Assembly: GCA_025769875.1 (NCBI GenBank)
Contig: JAGFNK010000009.1
Location: 248,001 to 312,000 of the forward strand
From: Russula earlei
Taxonomy: Eukaryota > Basidiomycota > Agaricomycetes > Russulales > Russulaceae
Direction: 5' to 3'
Length of the DNA stretch: 64,000 nucleotides
Position 1 is the stretch's first letter; every line of letters starts with the position of its first letter. The translations under genes and the position numbers were made by a program. The notes beneath the pieces are model-generated. The model saw only the letters and a program-made list of their open reading frames with translations, was not told the origin of the DNA and did no database searches. Shown in pieces: positions 31,853 through 42,392 of this stretch.

Positions 31853-33305
31853 TTACGTTACAAAGAATTCGGGACGAGGCGTGCGTGTCCCGCCGGACAT
31901 CCTCGCCAACGGTCCTCCAACTCTCATCGCTGATCTCTGTCCCCACACCCCGTGCCTTTTTGGTTCCTGACTCGCCATTCGCATCTCTTCCACAAGGTCG
32001 CTATCCGAGCCCATCTCGTAGGTTGCCCATTGTACCGCTAGCCTTGCCCACGCCACAGCTGCCTCGGCACTGTACGTGACGTTATCCATCAGTCGGCTCG
32101 GTAGTTCCACATGTTAGAGAGACGTACTCTGAGTGAGCAGCTGCAACTAGCATCGCGTCGGCTGCGAGACGACCACGCTCGCTCCTGTACCCCTCTTCAT
32201 CCCCGACGGTCCAAATTCGCTTCACAAGCCGAATGGCTTCCTGCCCGTCAATTTCCCCTTGGCTCCATGTGCCAAAACGCTTGTATAGATCGCTCATGGT
32301 CGTTAATCTGGTATCAGATGCTCTTGATTCCTCGTCAGGCAATGCGCAATATGCGCACATGCAGTGAAAACCGTAGTTCTGCATGAGAAGGCGTCTATTT
32401 GTCGATAAATCATTTGCACATAGGGCTGACATCAACAAAGTCTTACCTTCTTTCGTCTCGAGTTTGCATTGTCCCGAAGTATGATGTCAAGACTTCCTCG
32501 CCACTCTTGATATCCTTGAAAGCATAGACATAAAGGACGCCCTCTCGCTCCCTCCATGTATACACCGCATTGAAAGCACCAGAACACCCGTGATTGAGGC
32601 GCGCCATCGTCGGAAATAGTCCGACGTTGGGCCCTGCCGCCGCGGCGTTTGTCAGGAAAATATACAACGGAAGCCATTTGGATACCTCCTCAGGGGAAAA
32701 GTTCTCAGGTAAATCCATGTGCGACAAATTGTAAAACGCCGCGGCTTGGTCGGATGGAAGTTGTTGCACTGAATCCAAAATCAGCTCAGCTGGTGAGGTC
32801 GTGACTACGTTGACGATGAGAAACGATTCCTCCAGATGTGCCGTCAGCTCACGTACTCTCATGCGGGACCAAAAACAGCGGTCTGTCTCGAATCAGCAGC
32901 TCTCCCCGCTGATCTCACAGAACCTTAAGCTTCAGGTTTTTCAAAGCACTGGGAAGCCTACCCGAATATCACGAATAGCAACCAAGCCTTTCCCTCTACC
33001 AGGGAGATCACGAAGAATAAATGGAGGGCCGTTCGAGTTATCGTTACCACGTTCGTGGGGTAGGTGAGTTAAGGCACTCGAACGTGTCCAGTGGAGCGAG
33101 ACCAAGAAGAGAGCGGCAGCACAGGTCACAATGAATACAGTGCGAATCCACCAGGTCCAGTGTGTCTGGAGGGTCAAGCCATGGGTACAAGAATGGAGGA
33201 ATAACCTAATATTACCTTGGACGATCGAGAGCGGTTGCCAGTCACACTGACAAGCTTGGGGGCCTTCTCTACATGATGTCTAGTAGTCCTTTGACGAATT
33301 GACAT
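31853..33305 (-). CDS. Membrane-anchored SET-domain protein
   Basis: The start at 33,305 gives MSIRQRTTRHHVEKAPKLVS. An intron then leads to a transmembrane segment, IRTVFIVTCAAALFLVSL, unusual for a SET protein. SET motifs follow: GRGKGLVAIRDI, then PNVGLFPTMARLNHGCSGAF (the NH-x-C core that binds the methyl donor and the active-site strand), then GEEVLTSYFG. After an intron comes the post-SET Cys cluster CMCAYC. A helical C-terminal region ends at 31,853. Family members methylate lysine in proteins; the N-terminal anchor suggests a membrane-associated substrate. It is divergent from the Hut1 gene, with about 190 bp between start codons. Confidence 0.8.
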
Positions 33306-33491
33306 TGTAGGTTGTCGTCGCCGGACGTAAAGGCATAGATGGTGCACCTAATTCGGGGTTAGGATCAGGTCGGGTAGAAAGTGTTTGATGCCACGTCGTC
33401 CGTTCGTTCGTCAAACCAAACCAACACCAACGCTACTGCTGGCAGATTATCGGTGTTAGAAGTAGTACACCGTTCCTTTTTTCTCAGTAGA
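33306..33491. promoter_or_regulatory. Short bidirectional promoter (SET / HUT1)
   Basis: The two divergent start codons are 186 bp apart, so the regulatory sequence must be shared or overlapping. I recognised no specific factor sites. Confidence 0.4.
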
Positions 33492-34937
33492 ATGTCATTC
33501 CTTAGGTGCGATCATTTCGAACCATGATCCCGATCGTGACTAATGTGAGGTCTCCGGAAGGCTTGCAGTCTGCGTATTTGGCGTCTATTCTATGTTTTTG
33601 GTGAGTGCCAACTCGTGTAGATTGTAATTACCACCGAAACTCACAACTCTTAGCTGTGGGCGATATCCCAGGAGCGATGTAATGCATTCTGTGTCGTCAC
33701 CTCAGCCAAATTGCCTGACCCGTTCCAGTGTCTGTCCCCTTCCAGTCTTTAGATGGCAAAACCGCAGACAAGTTCAAGTCACCCATATTCCTTAGCACTT
33801 GTCAGAGTGCTCTTAGTGCTACCTCTGCCCTCGTATACCTTTTCTTGAGGCGGAAACCCGGGCAAACCCTCTCAGAGCTTCTCGGCCTTTCTCCCTCTAT
33901 CGTTTATACCAAAAGCAAATCGAATGGCGCTGCTAATGGGCATATCAAATCGAACGGCCACAGACCTTCACCTCCCAAACACTCGATTTCCCGGTCCCTT
34001 TTGTTAAGGTACATCCAATGTTCATTCTTCATCACCTTCGCCGCACCCTTCGGTTTCGCGTCGCTGTCCCACATCTCGTACCCCGCAATGGTACTCGCCA
34101 AGTCTTGTAAGCTCGTGCCAGTCATGATAATGAACGTTCTTTGGTACCGTCGTGCGTTTGCGCGACACAAATATATCGTCGTCGCGCTCGTGACTCTGGG
34201 TATTACCATGTTCATGGGCTTTGGAGGGGAAGGTCGCAAAAAGCACAATGCCAAGGGCCAAGGCGACGACCCGACCTTGTGGCACAGTGTCATCGGGATG
34301 ACCTACCTCTTGATCAACCTGATCCTGGACGGCGCGACGAATTCAACGCAGGACGAGGTTTTTTCACGGTACAAGGTATCTGGGCAGCAGATGATGCTAT
34401 GGATCAGCCTTCTCTGCACGCTCCTAACGTCCTTAATCTCTATGCTTCCTCTGCCGTACATTCCTGTACTTCACCCATCCAAAGGCGGTGAATCGGAACT
34501 CAAGAACGCACTCAAGTTTCTTCGGACTCACCCGTCAATAATACACCCCCTCGTTCAGTTTGCGTTGACAGGTGCCCTGGGCCAGTTGTTCATCTACGAG
34601 ACCCTTCAACATTTCGGTTCCCTCACCCTTGTGTATGCATTGCCCGCGAAATTTGGTTTTCTGTTTTCGCTAATCAATGACTCCAGGACGATCACCCTGA
34701 CGCGCAAACTCTTCACCATGCTCCTCTCCGTCTTTGTCTATAATCACAAACTAACCCCTGGCCAGTGGGCAGGTGCAGGAGTCGTTTTCGCTGGTATCTC
34801 CGTGGAGGCTTGGGTGAAACGTCAAGGTGAAACAGATTCATACCTTAGCGTCTACTTTGCTAACCTTGTTTTCCGCAGATGTTCACGCAAAGCGGGTTAT
34901 TCGGGAGGAAGAGAAGGCAAGGCTTAAATCGTTATAG
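33492..34937 (+). CDS. HUT1: UDP-galactose transporter homologue, SLC35B1/HUT1 family
   Basis: Four 5' exons are needed. ATGTCATTCCTTAG (33,492-33,505) is joined across a 55-bp intron to LAVCVFGVYSMFL, then LWAISQER, then SVPFQSLDGKT from 33,729. This rebuilds the usual N-terminal helix of the family. About ten transmembrane segments follow, including FFITFAAPFGFASLSHISYP, the AKSCKLVPVM motif typical of SLC35B1, and GALGQLFIYETLQHFGSLTL. A last 60-bp intron replaces the read-through end with VHAKRVIREEEKARLKSL. Family members sit in the ER membrane and exchange nucleotide sugars or ATP. Start and splice choices are inferred, but the joined frames agree well. Confidence 0.88.
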
Positions 34938-35055
34938 ACTCCCCAATAGTGTACGTCGAGGTCCAAGGTAGACTACGAATTGACGGACAGATGAGCAGAT
35001 GTAAAACATGAGTGGGTACTGCGGGAAAACCAAGCCACAACGAGAACGGAGACTG

Positions 35056-36120
35056 TCACGACTCCATGGCATCAGAATCGTGCGAGTGCGACGGGCTGTC
35101 ATCGACCAGTGGTCGCTTGTCCTCTCTAAGGTAGAAATTTCAAGCGGCCGATTCGGTTATGGCAGCATACCTGAACTGGAAAACTTACCGTTCATCGTCG
35201 TCGTCCTCCCGTTTCCGTCGTGAAACTGCCTGGCGACCCGTAGGGAATGTCGACACTGCCAAGTTTGCCTTGTAAATGCTCTCGTATTCCTATCGATTTA
35301 TACCCCGCATAATCAGAAGGCCTTCCGTGAATGTCGGATCACGCCCAAGGTGCATACCTTGATCTGGGTGAGAAACCCACCATTGGGAGAGATACAATAT
35401 CGCCGATTCTGGACCAAGTGGAGAGCATCTTCCCATGAAAGTTGATAATATTGCATCACAAACATGATCACAAAGGCTGGAGATAGACTTATCCCCCCTA
35501 TATCGAACGATTACGCTGTCTAGTAAGCCCGCAGCTTATGCCAGGGATAAGCCTTACCGTTACAATGGACCAGAACACGCCCACTTCGAGAAAGGGCGGA
35601 ATCAATGAACTGCTGGGCTCTAAAGCGATGCGACAGATGAGTTGGAGTTGGAGATAAGAAGACGATTCGCCTCGCCAGACCGACCTCGGAAACAAACGGA
35701 TCAAGTTCTGCTCTTCGGAATCTTGCACATCGAGAACGAGATACTCAAAGGATTCAGGGAAGCGAGGGCGAACTGAGAATGCTTCCTTGACATCGCGGAT
35801 GCAGACGCTGTGTGTGTGTGGGGGGGGGGGGGGCCGAGGAGACAAAACTCAGACTCAGGGGGTGTGCGAAAAGTCTTGAAGGCAGGACGCGTACATGTGC
35901 GAGATGCCGAGCTCCTTGAGCGAGTACTAGGTTCTTGGAGACTTGAAAGGGACCGAGGAGGAGGCCAGGAAGTATCTCCTGGCACTGATGTCGCATGTCG
36001 TACCTAGCTTGACAGCCGTCAGCGACTGGATCGAAAGCACCGGGTTGAGGCGTACCTCCATTCGACGTCACCCGGCCCCTGTATCAGCTCACGGAGTTCC
36101 TGGGAGTTGGGTGAGTACAT
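35056..36120 (-). CDS. STYX-like dual-specificity pseudophosphatase
   Basis: The start at 36,120 gives MYSPNSQELRELIQG and EWR. An intron leads to YDMRHQCQEILPGLLLGPFQ, diagnostic of STYX. Further exons give FPESFEYLVLDVQDSEEQN, then FIDSALSRSGRVLVHCNG. A further intron joins this to GISLSPAFVIMFVMQYY and EDALHLVQNRRYCISPNGGF. The tail is acidic (DDDDER) and ends DAMES at 35,056. The catalytic loop reads HCNGGISLS: the cysteine is kept but the arginine of HCxxGxxR is Leu. Human STYX has the opposite lesion (Gly for Cys), so both should be catalytically dead. The known family role is phosphoprotein binding and inhibition of F-box or kinase partners. Two C/G homopolymers lie in introns. Confidence 0.85.
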
Positions 36121-36275
36121 GATGATGTTTGCGTGTATCAGAGGGTGTAAGCGCGCGGTGTAGATGAATGACGCGTCCGACGGCAAACCCAAACAGATGA
36201 CTGACTGCGCCGTTTCCCACCGTCATCTATCGTTTCTGATCGACCTGATCTGAATACCTTGAGGAGACCCTCGTA
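36121..36275. promoter_or_regulatory. Short bidirectional promoter (STYX / ZNG1-like)
   Basis: Divergent start codons are 155 bp apart. No TATA-like element stands out. Confidence 0.35.
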
Positions 36276-37877
36276 ATGAACGACGATGAAGAAGTCCCGT
36301 AAGCAATTCCTGCCACGTCGTCTTTCTTTTGCAGGATGTGAACTCAAAACACGCGATCGTCTGTTACAGTACTCTGATCGAGCCAGAGCCAGAGCCCGAG
36401 AGGAGCGACGGTGAAACACCTCGTCAGGTCCTCCATCAGGTGCCCCTCACAATCATTTCCGGATTCCTCGGGGCAGGGAAGTCCACACTTCTCAAGTGTG
36501 TCTGATTCTTTTGGCAGTCCTCTCGCGCATGGTATCCTGAACGGCCGACGTTTCCTTAGACGCATCCTCACTGAGCACCATGGATACCGCATTGCAGTCA
36601 TCATGAACGAATTCGGGGACACAGCTGTCTGTATAGTCCAAGCTCTACGTTCCCCTGGACCACATCTTATTCCTTTATCCAGGACATCGAGTGTTTGTCT
36701 CGCCCCCACGTCTTGATGTGCGCAGTGATGTGAACAAAGGGACAGCCAGAGCTATCAACGTTTCATCTGCATCGGATCCCCTTGCAGAATCATCCGAAGA
36801 GTTCCTGGAGCTCTCCAATGGGTGTCTGTGCTGTAGCATCAAGGATTCTGGCATCGCAGCTATCGAAAAACTCATGCAGCGCAAGGGCGCGTTCGACTAC
36901 ATTCTGTTGGAAACCACCGGGCTGGCGGACCCAGGTACGTCTTCGATTTTAGCACATCTCGTCGAGTGTCGCGCTGCACTGTTTGACAAAGGCCCAATCG
37001 CGTCCATATTCTGGCGCAACGAGGAGTTCAATCGTGGAAAGGGAAAGGACATCGTGTTGGATGGCGTGGTTTGCGTCGTCGACGCTCTGTTCGGCAAACA
37101 GGTGGGCGCCCCTCGTACGGGGATACGTGAGCTCTTAATATTCATATCGCGTACGTGGGTAGCAAATGGAGGAGGATCACGCGCAGGAGGGCATTGGCGA
37201 GAGTCTGAGGTCAGTCTGCAATCTCGGCGCCCGTTCCTCGCCGGGTCTCAGTGACGTTAGGCAAATCGCAGCCGCAGATGTCATTTTGCTCAACAAGACG
37301 GACTTGGTGTCGGCCGCGGATCTCCAAGCCACGGAAGCTTTACTCTCCAAGATCAACCCTGCCGTCGCCGTTCACCGCACGGTCCGAGCCGACATCGATC
37401 TCAAGCATGTCCTCGACGTCCGTGCATATGCGTCTCGGGCTTTGTCGCGAGCCGGAATCACGCCGTCTGAGGATCACGACCACGCCTCACATGATGACGA
37501 AAAGTCCGAGGGCGAACGCGGCAACCATCACGAGGTTCGCGGGATCACGAGCTTGCGGGTCAGCTGCCCCGTGTTGTCGCCCGAGCAGCTGGAGCGCCTG
37601 GAGGAATGGATTCGCACGGTGTTGTGGGAGTCTAGACTCCCCGAGCGGTCTGCCTGATGCCCACGATTCGGAGAAGCCACTGGAGATCTTGCGCTGTAAG
37701 GGGATGTTTGGTACACGGTCTGGCCGGACGTACGTGCTCCAGGGAGTTCGGAACTTGTACGAGCTGGAGCCCTTGGCAGTGGGTGACGTCGGTTTACCAG
37801 AGCACGGAAAGCTTGTGCTTATCGGAAAGGGTTTAGACGATGTAGTTAGGAAGAGCCTGGAGAATATTATCAGATGA
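36276..37877 (+). CDS. COG0523/ZNG1-type GTPase metallochaperone
   Basis: The start at 36,276 (MNDDEEVP) is joined across an intron to LIEPEPEPE and then to the P-loop [12 protein letters not shown]. Next comes [13 protein letters not shown], then an 8-base micro-exon (GACATCGA, 36,683-36,690), then [14 protein letters not shown] and the metal motif GCLCCS (CxCC). Later exons give [35 protein letters not shown] and VILLNKTDL (G4). A His/Asp-rich loop, [10 protein letters not shown], probably binds metal. The C-terminal domain continues with [14 protein letters not shown]. Human and yeast relatives deliver zinc to methionine aminopeptidase. The frame shifts by one base near 37,640, with no intron to explain it. 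Confidence 0.85.
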
Positions 37878-37939
37878 TGATCAGTAGTAAAGGAGCCGGC
37901 CCGCCCGTAGATTCGGTGGTCTTCAACTCGGTCACTATC

Positions 37940-40900
37940 ATGTCAACGCCAGATGCAGCCGACATTCGTGTTGTGACAACCATCGGCCATGTTGATCACG
38001 GAAAGACGACGCTTATGGACTCGTTGTTGGCCGCGAATAACATCATATCATCACGCATGGCCGGTAAGATACGTTACATGGATAGCAGAGAAGACGAGCA
38101 GGAGCGAGGCATCACGATGGAGAGCAGCGCGGTCTCGCTGAGGTTCAAAGTGCTGGACAAGTCCACAGACGGCGGTGCGTGCAGACCCGCAAGACGCGTG
38201 TTGTTGTGCTTGCGGGGCAGAACCGGGCGGTGGTGTGTGGGTGGTGGGTTGACAGAGCTTGACTTTCAGGGGGCGGCAGCCCGAGGACCTACGTGATAAA
38301 CATGATCGACACCCCGGGGCACGTCGACTTTGCCGGCGAGGTGTCCACCGCGTCCCGTTTGGTAGACGGTGCCCTCGTCCTCGTGGACGTCGTCGAGGGC
38401 GTTTCTTCGCAAGTGCGGCATCCCTCCTCTTCCCCCCCCCCCTGGTCCATTGACCGTCCCCGGGAGTTTCACGTCGTTCACGCCTTGCCCCCCCCCCCCC
38501 CCCCCTCACTCTTCAGACGGTGTCCGTCCTGCGCCAGGCGTGGACCGATCGCCTCCGTCCCATCCTCGTCATCAACAAGCTGGACCGCCTCGTGACGGAG
38601 CTCAAACAGACGCCGACGGAGGCGTATCATCATCTCTCGCAGCTCGTCGAGCAGGCCAACGCGGTCATGGGCAGCTTCTTTGCCGGCGCACGCATGGAGG
38701 ACGATCTCCGATGGCGCGAGGAGCGCGAGCGCCGGCTCGCGAGCAAGAAGGACGCCGTCGCGCGGCAGGCGGACGCACTCGTCCACGACGACAACCGACG
38801 ACAACGACGACGAGACGGACGATGTCTTTCACGAGAAGGACGACGAGGACATTTATTTCGCCCCGGGGAAGGGGAACGTCGTGTTCGCCTCTGCGCTGGG
38901 CGGCTGGGGATTCCGCGTCAACAAATTCGCACAGATTTTCGCGGACAAGCTGGGGTTCAGGGAAGCGAACTTTAAACGAGCGCTCTGGGGCGACTTTTAC
39001 CTCGACCCGAAGACGAAGAGGGTCATCGGGCACAAGCATCTCCGCGGCCGTTCGTTGAAGCCGCTGTTCGTGCAATTCGTGCTCGAGAACATATGGGCGG
39101 TGTACGACACCGTGCTGTTCAACCCGTGCGTACTTTCTCTGGAGTCGTGTCAAGGATATTGACTGTGGGTTTTGGCGGCTGTAGAAATGCCGACAAAATT
39201 AACAAAATTGTTTCGACCCTGAATCTTAAGATTCCTCCTCGCGATTTGAACTCCAAGGACCGCAATCACCTCCTCTCGCTCATATTCACTCAATGGCTCC
39301 CCCTTTCGACCGCCATCATCCAGACAATAATAGATGTGACCCCATCTCCGCGGGCTGCTCAGCCCGCTCGGATACCCGCGATGCTCCATCCAGACCAATT
39401 CGAGTCGCACATCGACCCAAAGTCAAAACTTGAGCAGGACTTGTATTCCTGCGATGCGAGTGCGAGTGCCCACGTCGTTGCATACGTGAGCAAGATGTTC
39501 GCCGTACCTAAGACCCAATTACCAGAGCGCAAGAAACATGCGTCGACTATCGATGAGGTACGCGCGCGCGCTCGGGATGCACGAATCAGGGCGGAAGAAG
39601 GTCGAGAGCAGTCTAGAGTTGCTTCGCCTTCGCCCGTCCCTGGCCACACCGCCTCGGAAGCCCTCATGAGTGAAGGCCCAGGAGATCTCGAAGGGTGGGA
39701 TGAGGCCCTGTTAGGGTTTGCTAGACTGTACTCCGGCGTTATTCGAGTCGGTAACACTGTCGCCTGTGTCCTCCCGAAGTACGACAATGCGCTTGAACCG
39801 ACGCATCAACGCAACAAGCCGCACGTCGTCCACGCGACAGTCGAAGCTCTCTACACGATGATGGGTCGGGATCTTGTCACAGTAGACAGCGTGAGCGCGG
39901 GGAACATATTCGCCATCAGAGGACTCGAAGGTTCAGTCTGGCGGTGTGCGACGATTTGTGCTCCATCCGCGGCTGGCATGCAGGGAGAGCATGCGCAAGG
40001 TTGGATGATCAACTTGGGGGGCGTGAATCGGCAGGTACGTTGATGTCCGCTATATTAACGTGTCGTCTTGAATTGCCGCAGGTTCCCCCGATTGTACGAG
40101 TTGCCCTGGAACCAGTGGTACCTGCCGACATGCCGAAGCTGATCCGCGGGATGAAGCTGCTCAGTCACGCTGATCCATGTATGGAGACTTTCCAGCAGTC
40201 CACAGGAGAACACGTCATATCGACTGCTGGGGAACTACACTTGGAGGTGTGTTTTGTCTCCCGGGCCGTTCACGCAGACGACGAGAGTAAAATGACATGT
40301 GGTGTTAGCGATGTTTGAAAGACCTTCGTGAGAGGTTCGCAAAGGTGGAGATCCAACCTTCAGAACCGATTGTCCCCTTTCGCGAGACTGGAGTGAAGGC
40401 GCCAGGTATGTCTCTTCATGAAGTGGCAGGCTGGACTTCTTTCTTCCCATTTCAATAGATATGGCCGCGCCAAAAACGCCGGGTCATCCTCGTGGCACCA
40501 TTCACGGTGCCTAGCTTCAAGAACTTTGTGTCTTTCACTATACGAGCCGTCCCCCTTCCGGACCAGATCGCTGACTTTCTTCGGAGTAACTTGACTGTCG
40601 TTAAGCGGCTCTTAGCTGATTGGAGTGTCAACTTCAGAAGAAGTCGAGGATGACGCTGAGAAGGCCGCGACCACTGGCGATATTGTACGGGTGCCAACGG
40701 TTCGTGCGGGGCAATTTTGGGACGCATTGCAAGCCAAGTGTGAAGATGCCGGTCCTGAATGGGCGGGAATTGTTGACAATATCTGGGCTCTAGGTCCACA
40801 GGGAGCAGGGGAATGTCTTTTAATCGACTCTCGTAAAGATCAAGAACGACAATCGTGAGCGGTTTCTGTCTATTTGCCCGTTATCATCACTTGATCAGTG

Positions 40901-41872
40901 TTCTAGTCTGAGGAAGCGATTGGAGCTCGTGAAAGAGACGGAAGCCAGCGATCCACCAAGGGACGCAGTGACGAGAGATTTCGATGGTAACATCGAGACC
41001 GGATTTCAAATAGCTACGCTCCATGGACCACTTTGTGCCGAGCCCATGGAGGGAATGGCATTCTTCGTGGAGCGTGTGGACATAGACCGGGAGGGAATAG
41101 AAAAAGAGGATGGTAAGGTTAAGGCTACAGCCTAAGCTGAGAACGAACGTGACAAAAGTCTACGTCAGAACAAAACCGATTGTCGCAAATCACGGGATCG
41201 CTCATTTCTGCAGTCAAAGAAGGGTGTAGAAACGGCTTGCTGGACTGGTCGCCACGGCTGAAACTAGCGATGTACTCTTGCGAGATCCAGGCCTCAAGTA
41301 CGCGCGGTCGTTATTAGCTTTCTTACTGACCCAACGGACCTCTTCCCTAAAGCGGATGTACTGGGCAAGGTATACGGCGTAGTATCAAAGCGACGCGGGA
41401 GGATCGTTGCTGAGGAGATGAAAGAAGGCACTTCGTTCTTCACCGTCAGGGCGCTTCTTCCAGTTGTGGAAAGCTTCGGGTTTGCTGATGGTGGGTGACG
41501 GAGGATTTCTCAGCGTCGGAAGGAGCCTAAACGAGAAGCGCTTGATTTTTAGACATCCGGAAGCGGACGTCAGGGGCGGCAAGTCCACAACTTGTTTTCA
41601 GTGGGTGAGTGAAGTGAAATATTATAATTGCTGGAAGTGCGGTGTGACCGGGGATGACGGGCGATACTGATTATGATTGAAGATACGTAATGCTGGACGA
41701 GGACCCGTTCTGGGTGCCTACGACGGAGGAGGAACTAGAGGAGCTGGGAGAGAAAGCGGACCGGGAAAACATCGCGAAGGGATACATGGACGTGGTGAGG
41801 GGACGAAAGGGGATGTTTGTGAAGCGGAAGATAGTGGAAACGGCGGAAAAACAGAGGACGTTAAAGCGATGA
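37940..41872 (+). CDS. EFL1: Elongation factor-like GTPase 1 (ribosome release)
   Basis: The start ATG at 37,940 lies 63 bases after the preceding stop. G1 is [10 protein letters not shown], switch [15 protein letters not shown]3 [10 protein letters not shown] (after an intron) and G4 NKLDR. The body keeps the Efl1 insert ([20 protein letters not shown]) and [17 protein letters not shown]. The EF2-like domains contain [21 protein letters not shown]-region motifs, [22 protein letters not shown] and [14 protein letters not shown], ending [11 protein letters not shown]. Efl1 works with Sdo1/SBDS to evict eIF6 (Tif6) from 60S subunits. About eleven introns are inferred. Three single-base frame changes (near 38,785, 40,505 and 40,620) interrupt otherwise well-conserved sequence, which points to assembly error more than decay. 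Confidence 0.9.
38488..38505. repeat. C18 homopolymer inside an EFL1 intron
   Basis: Eighteen consecutive C, shortly before the acceptor TTCAG. It acts as an unusually long pyrimidine tract and could also cause sequencing slippage. Confidence 0.9.
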
Positions 41873-42004
41873 TGAGGAGGAGGATGAGTTGAGGTGAGAT
41901 GCAGATAACGTAAAGGGAGCCGTATTGTCTCTCCGCCGCGGCCTTGCCTTTCTCTCTCCTCTGTGTTGGAGGCCTCCCTCTCCTCTCTCCCTACCATTAA
42001 TCTC

Positions 42005-42336
42005 ATGGCTGCGGCTGCCATCTATCGTACCGTATCCATCTCCTCCTCCACTACCTCCACTTCCACCCTCGTTTCAGACCCTGCGCTTTCTCAGAATCCC
42101 CATATGGACGATCAGCAATTCATCACCACTTTCTTCTGCCGCGCCAAATACGATTACCTTTCCGCAGACGATGCATCTCTCTCCTTCCGTAGAGGAGATA
42201 TCATCGAGGTCCTTACTAGACTCGAGACCGGCTGGTGGGATGGTCTCCTTGGTGAAGAGAGGGGCTGGTTTCCCTCAAATTACGTCGACATCATCACAGA
42301 CGAGGAGGCAGACATTGGCCTCGCCGCGCTAGAACT

Positions 42337-42392
<56 letters not shown>

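Noticed and set aside
37940..41872. EFL1 as a pseudogene because of frame changes
   Set aside because: All GTPase and EF2-like motifs and about eleven splice sites are intact, so isolated single-base indels are better explained as assembly errors.
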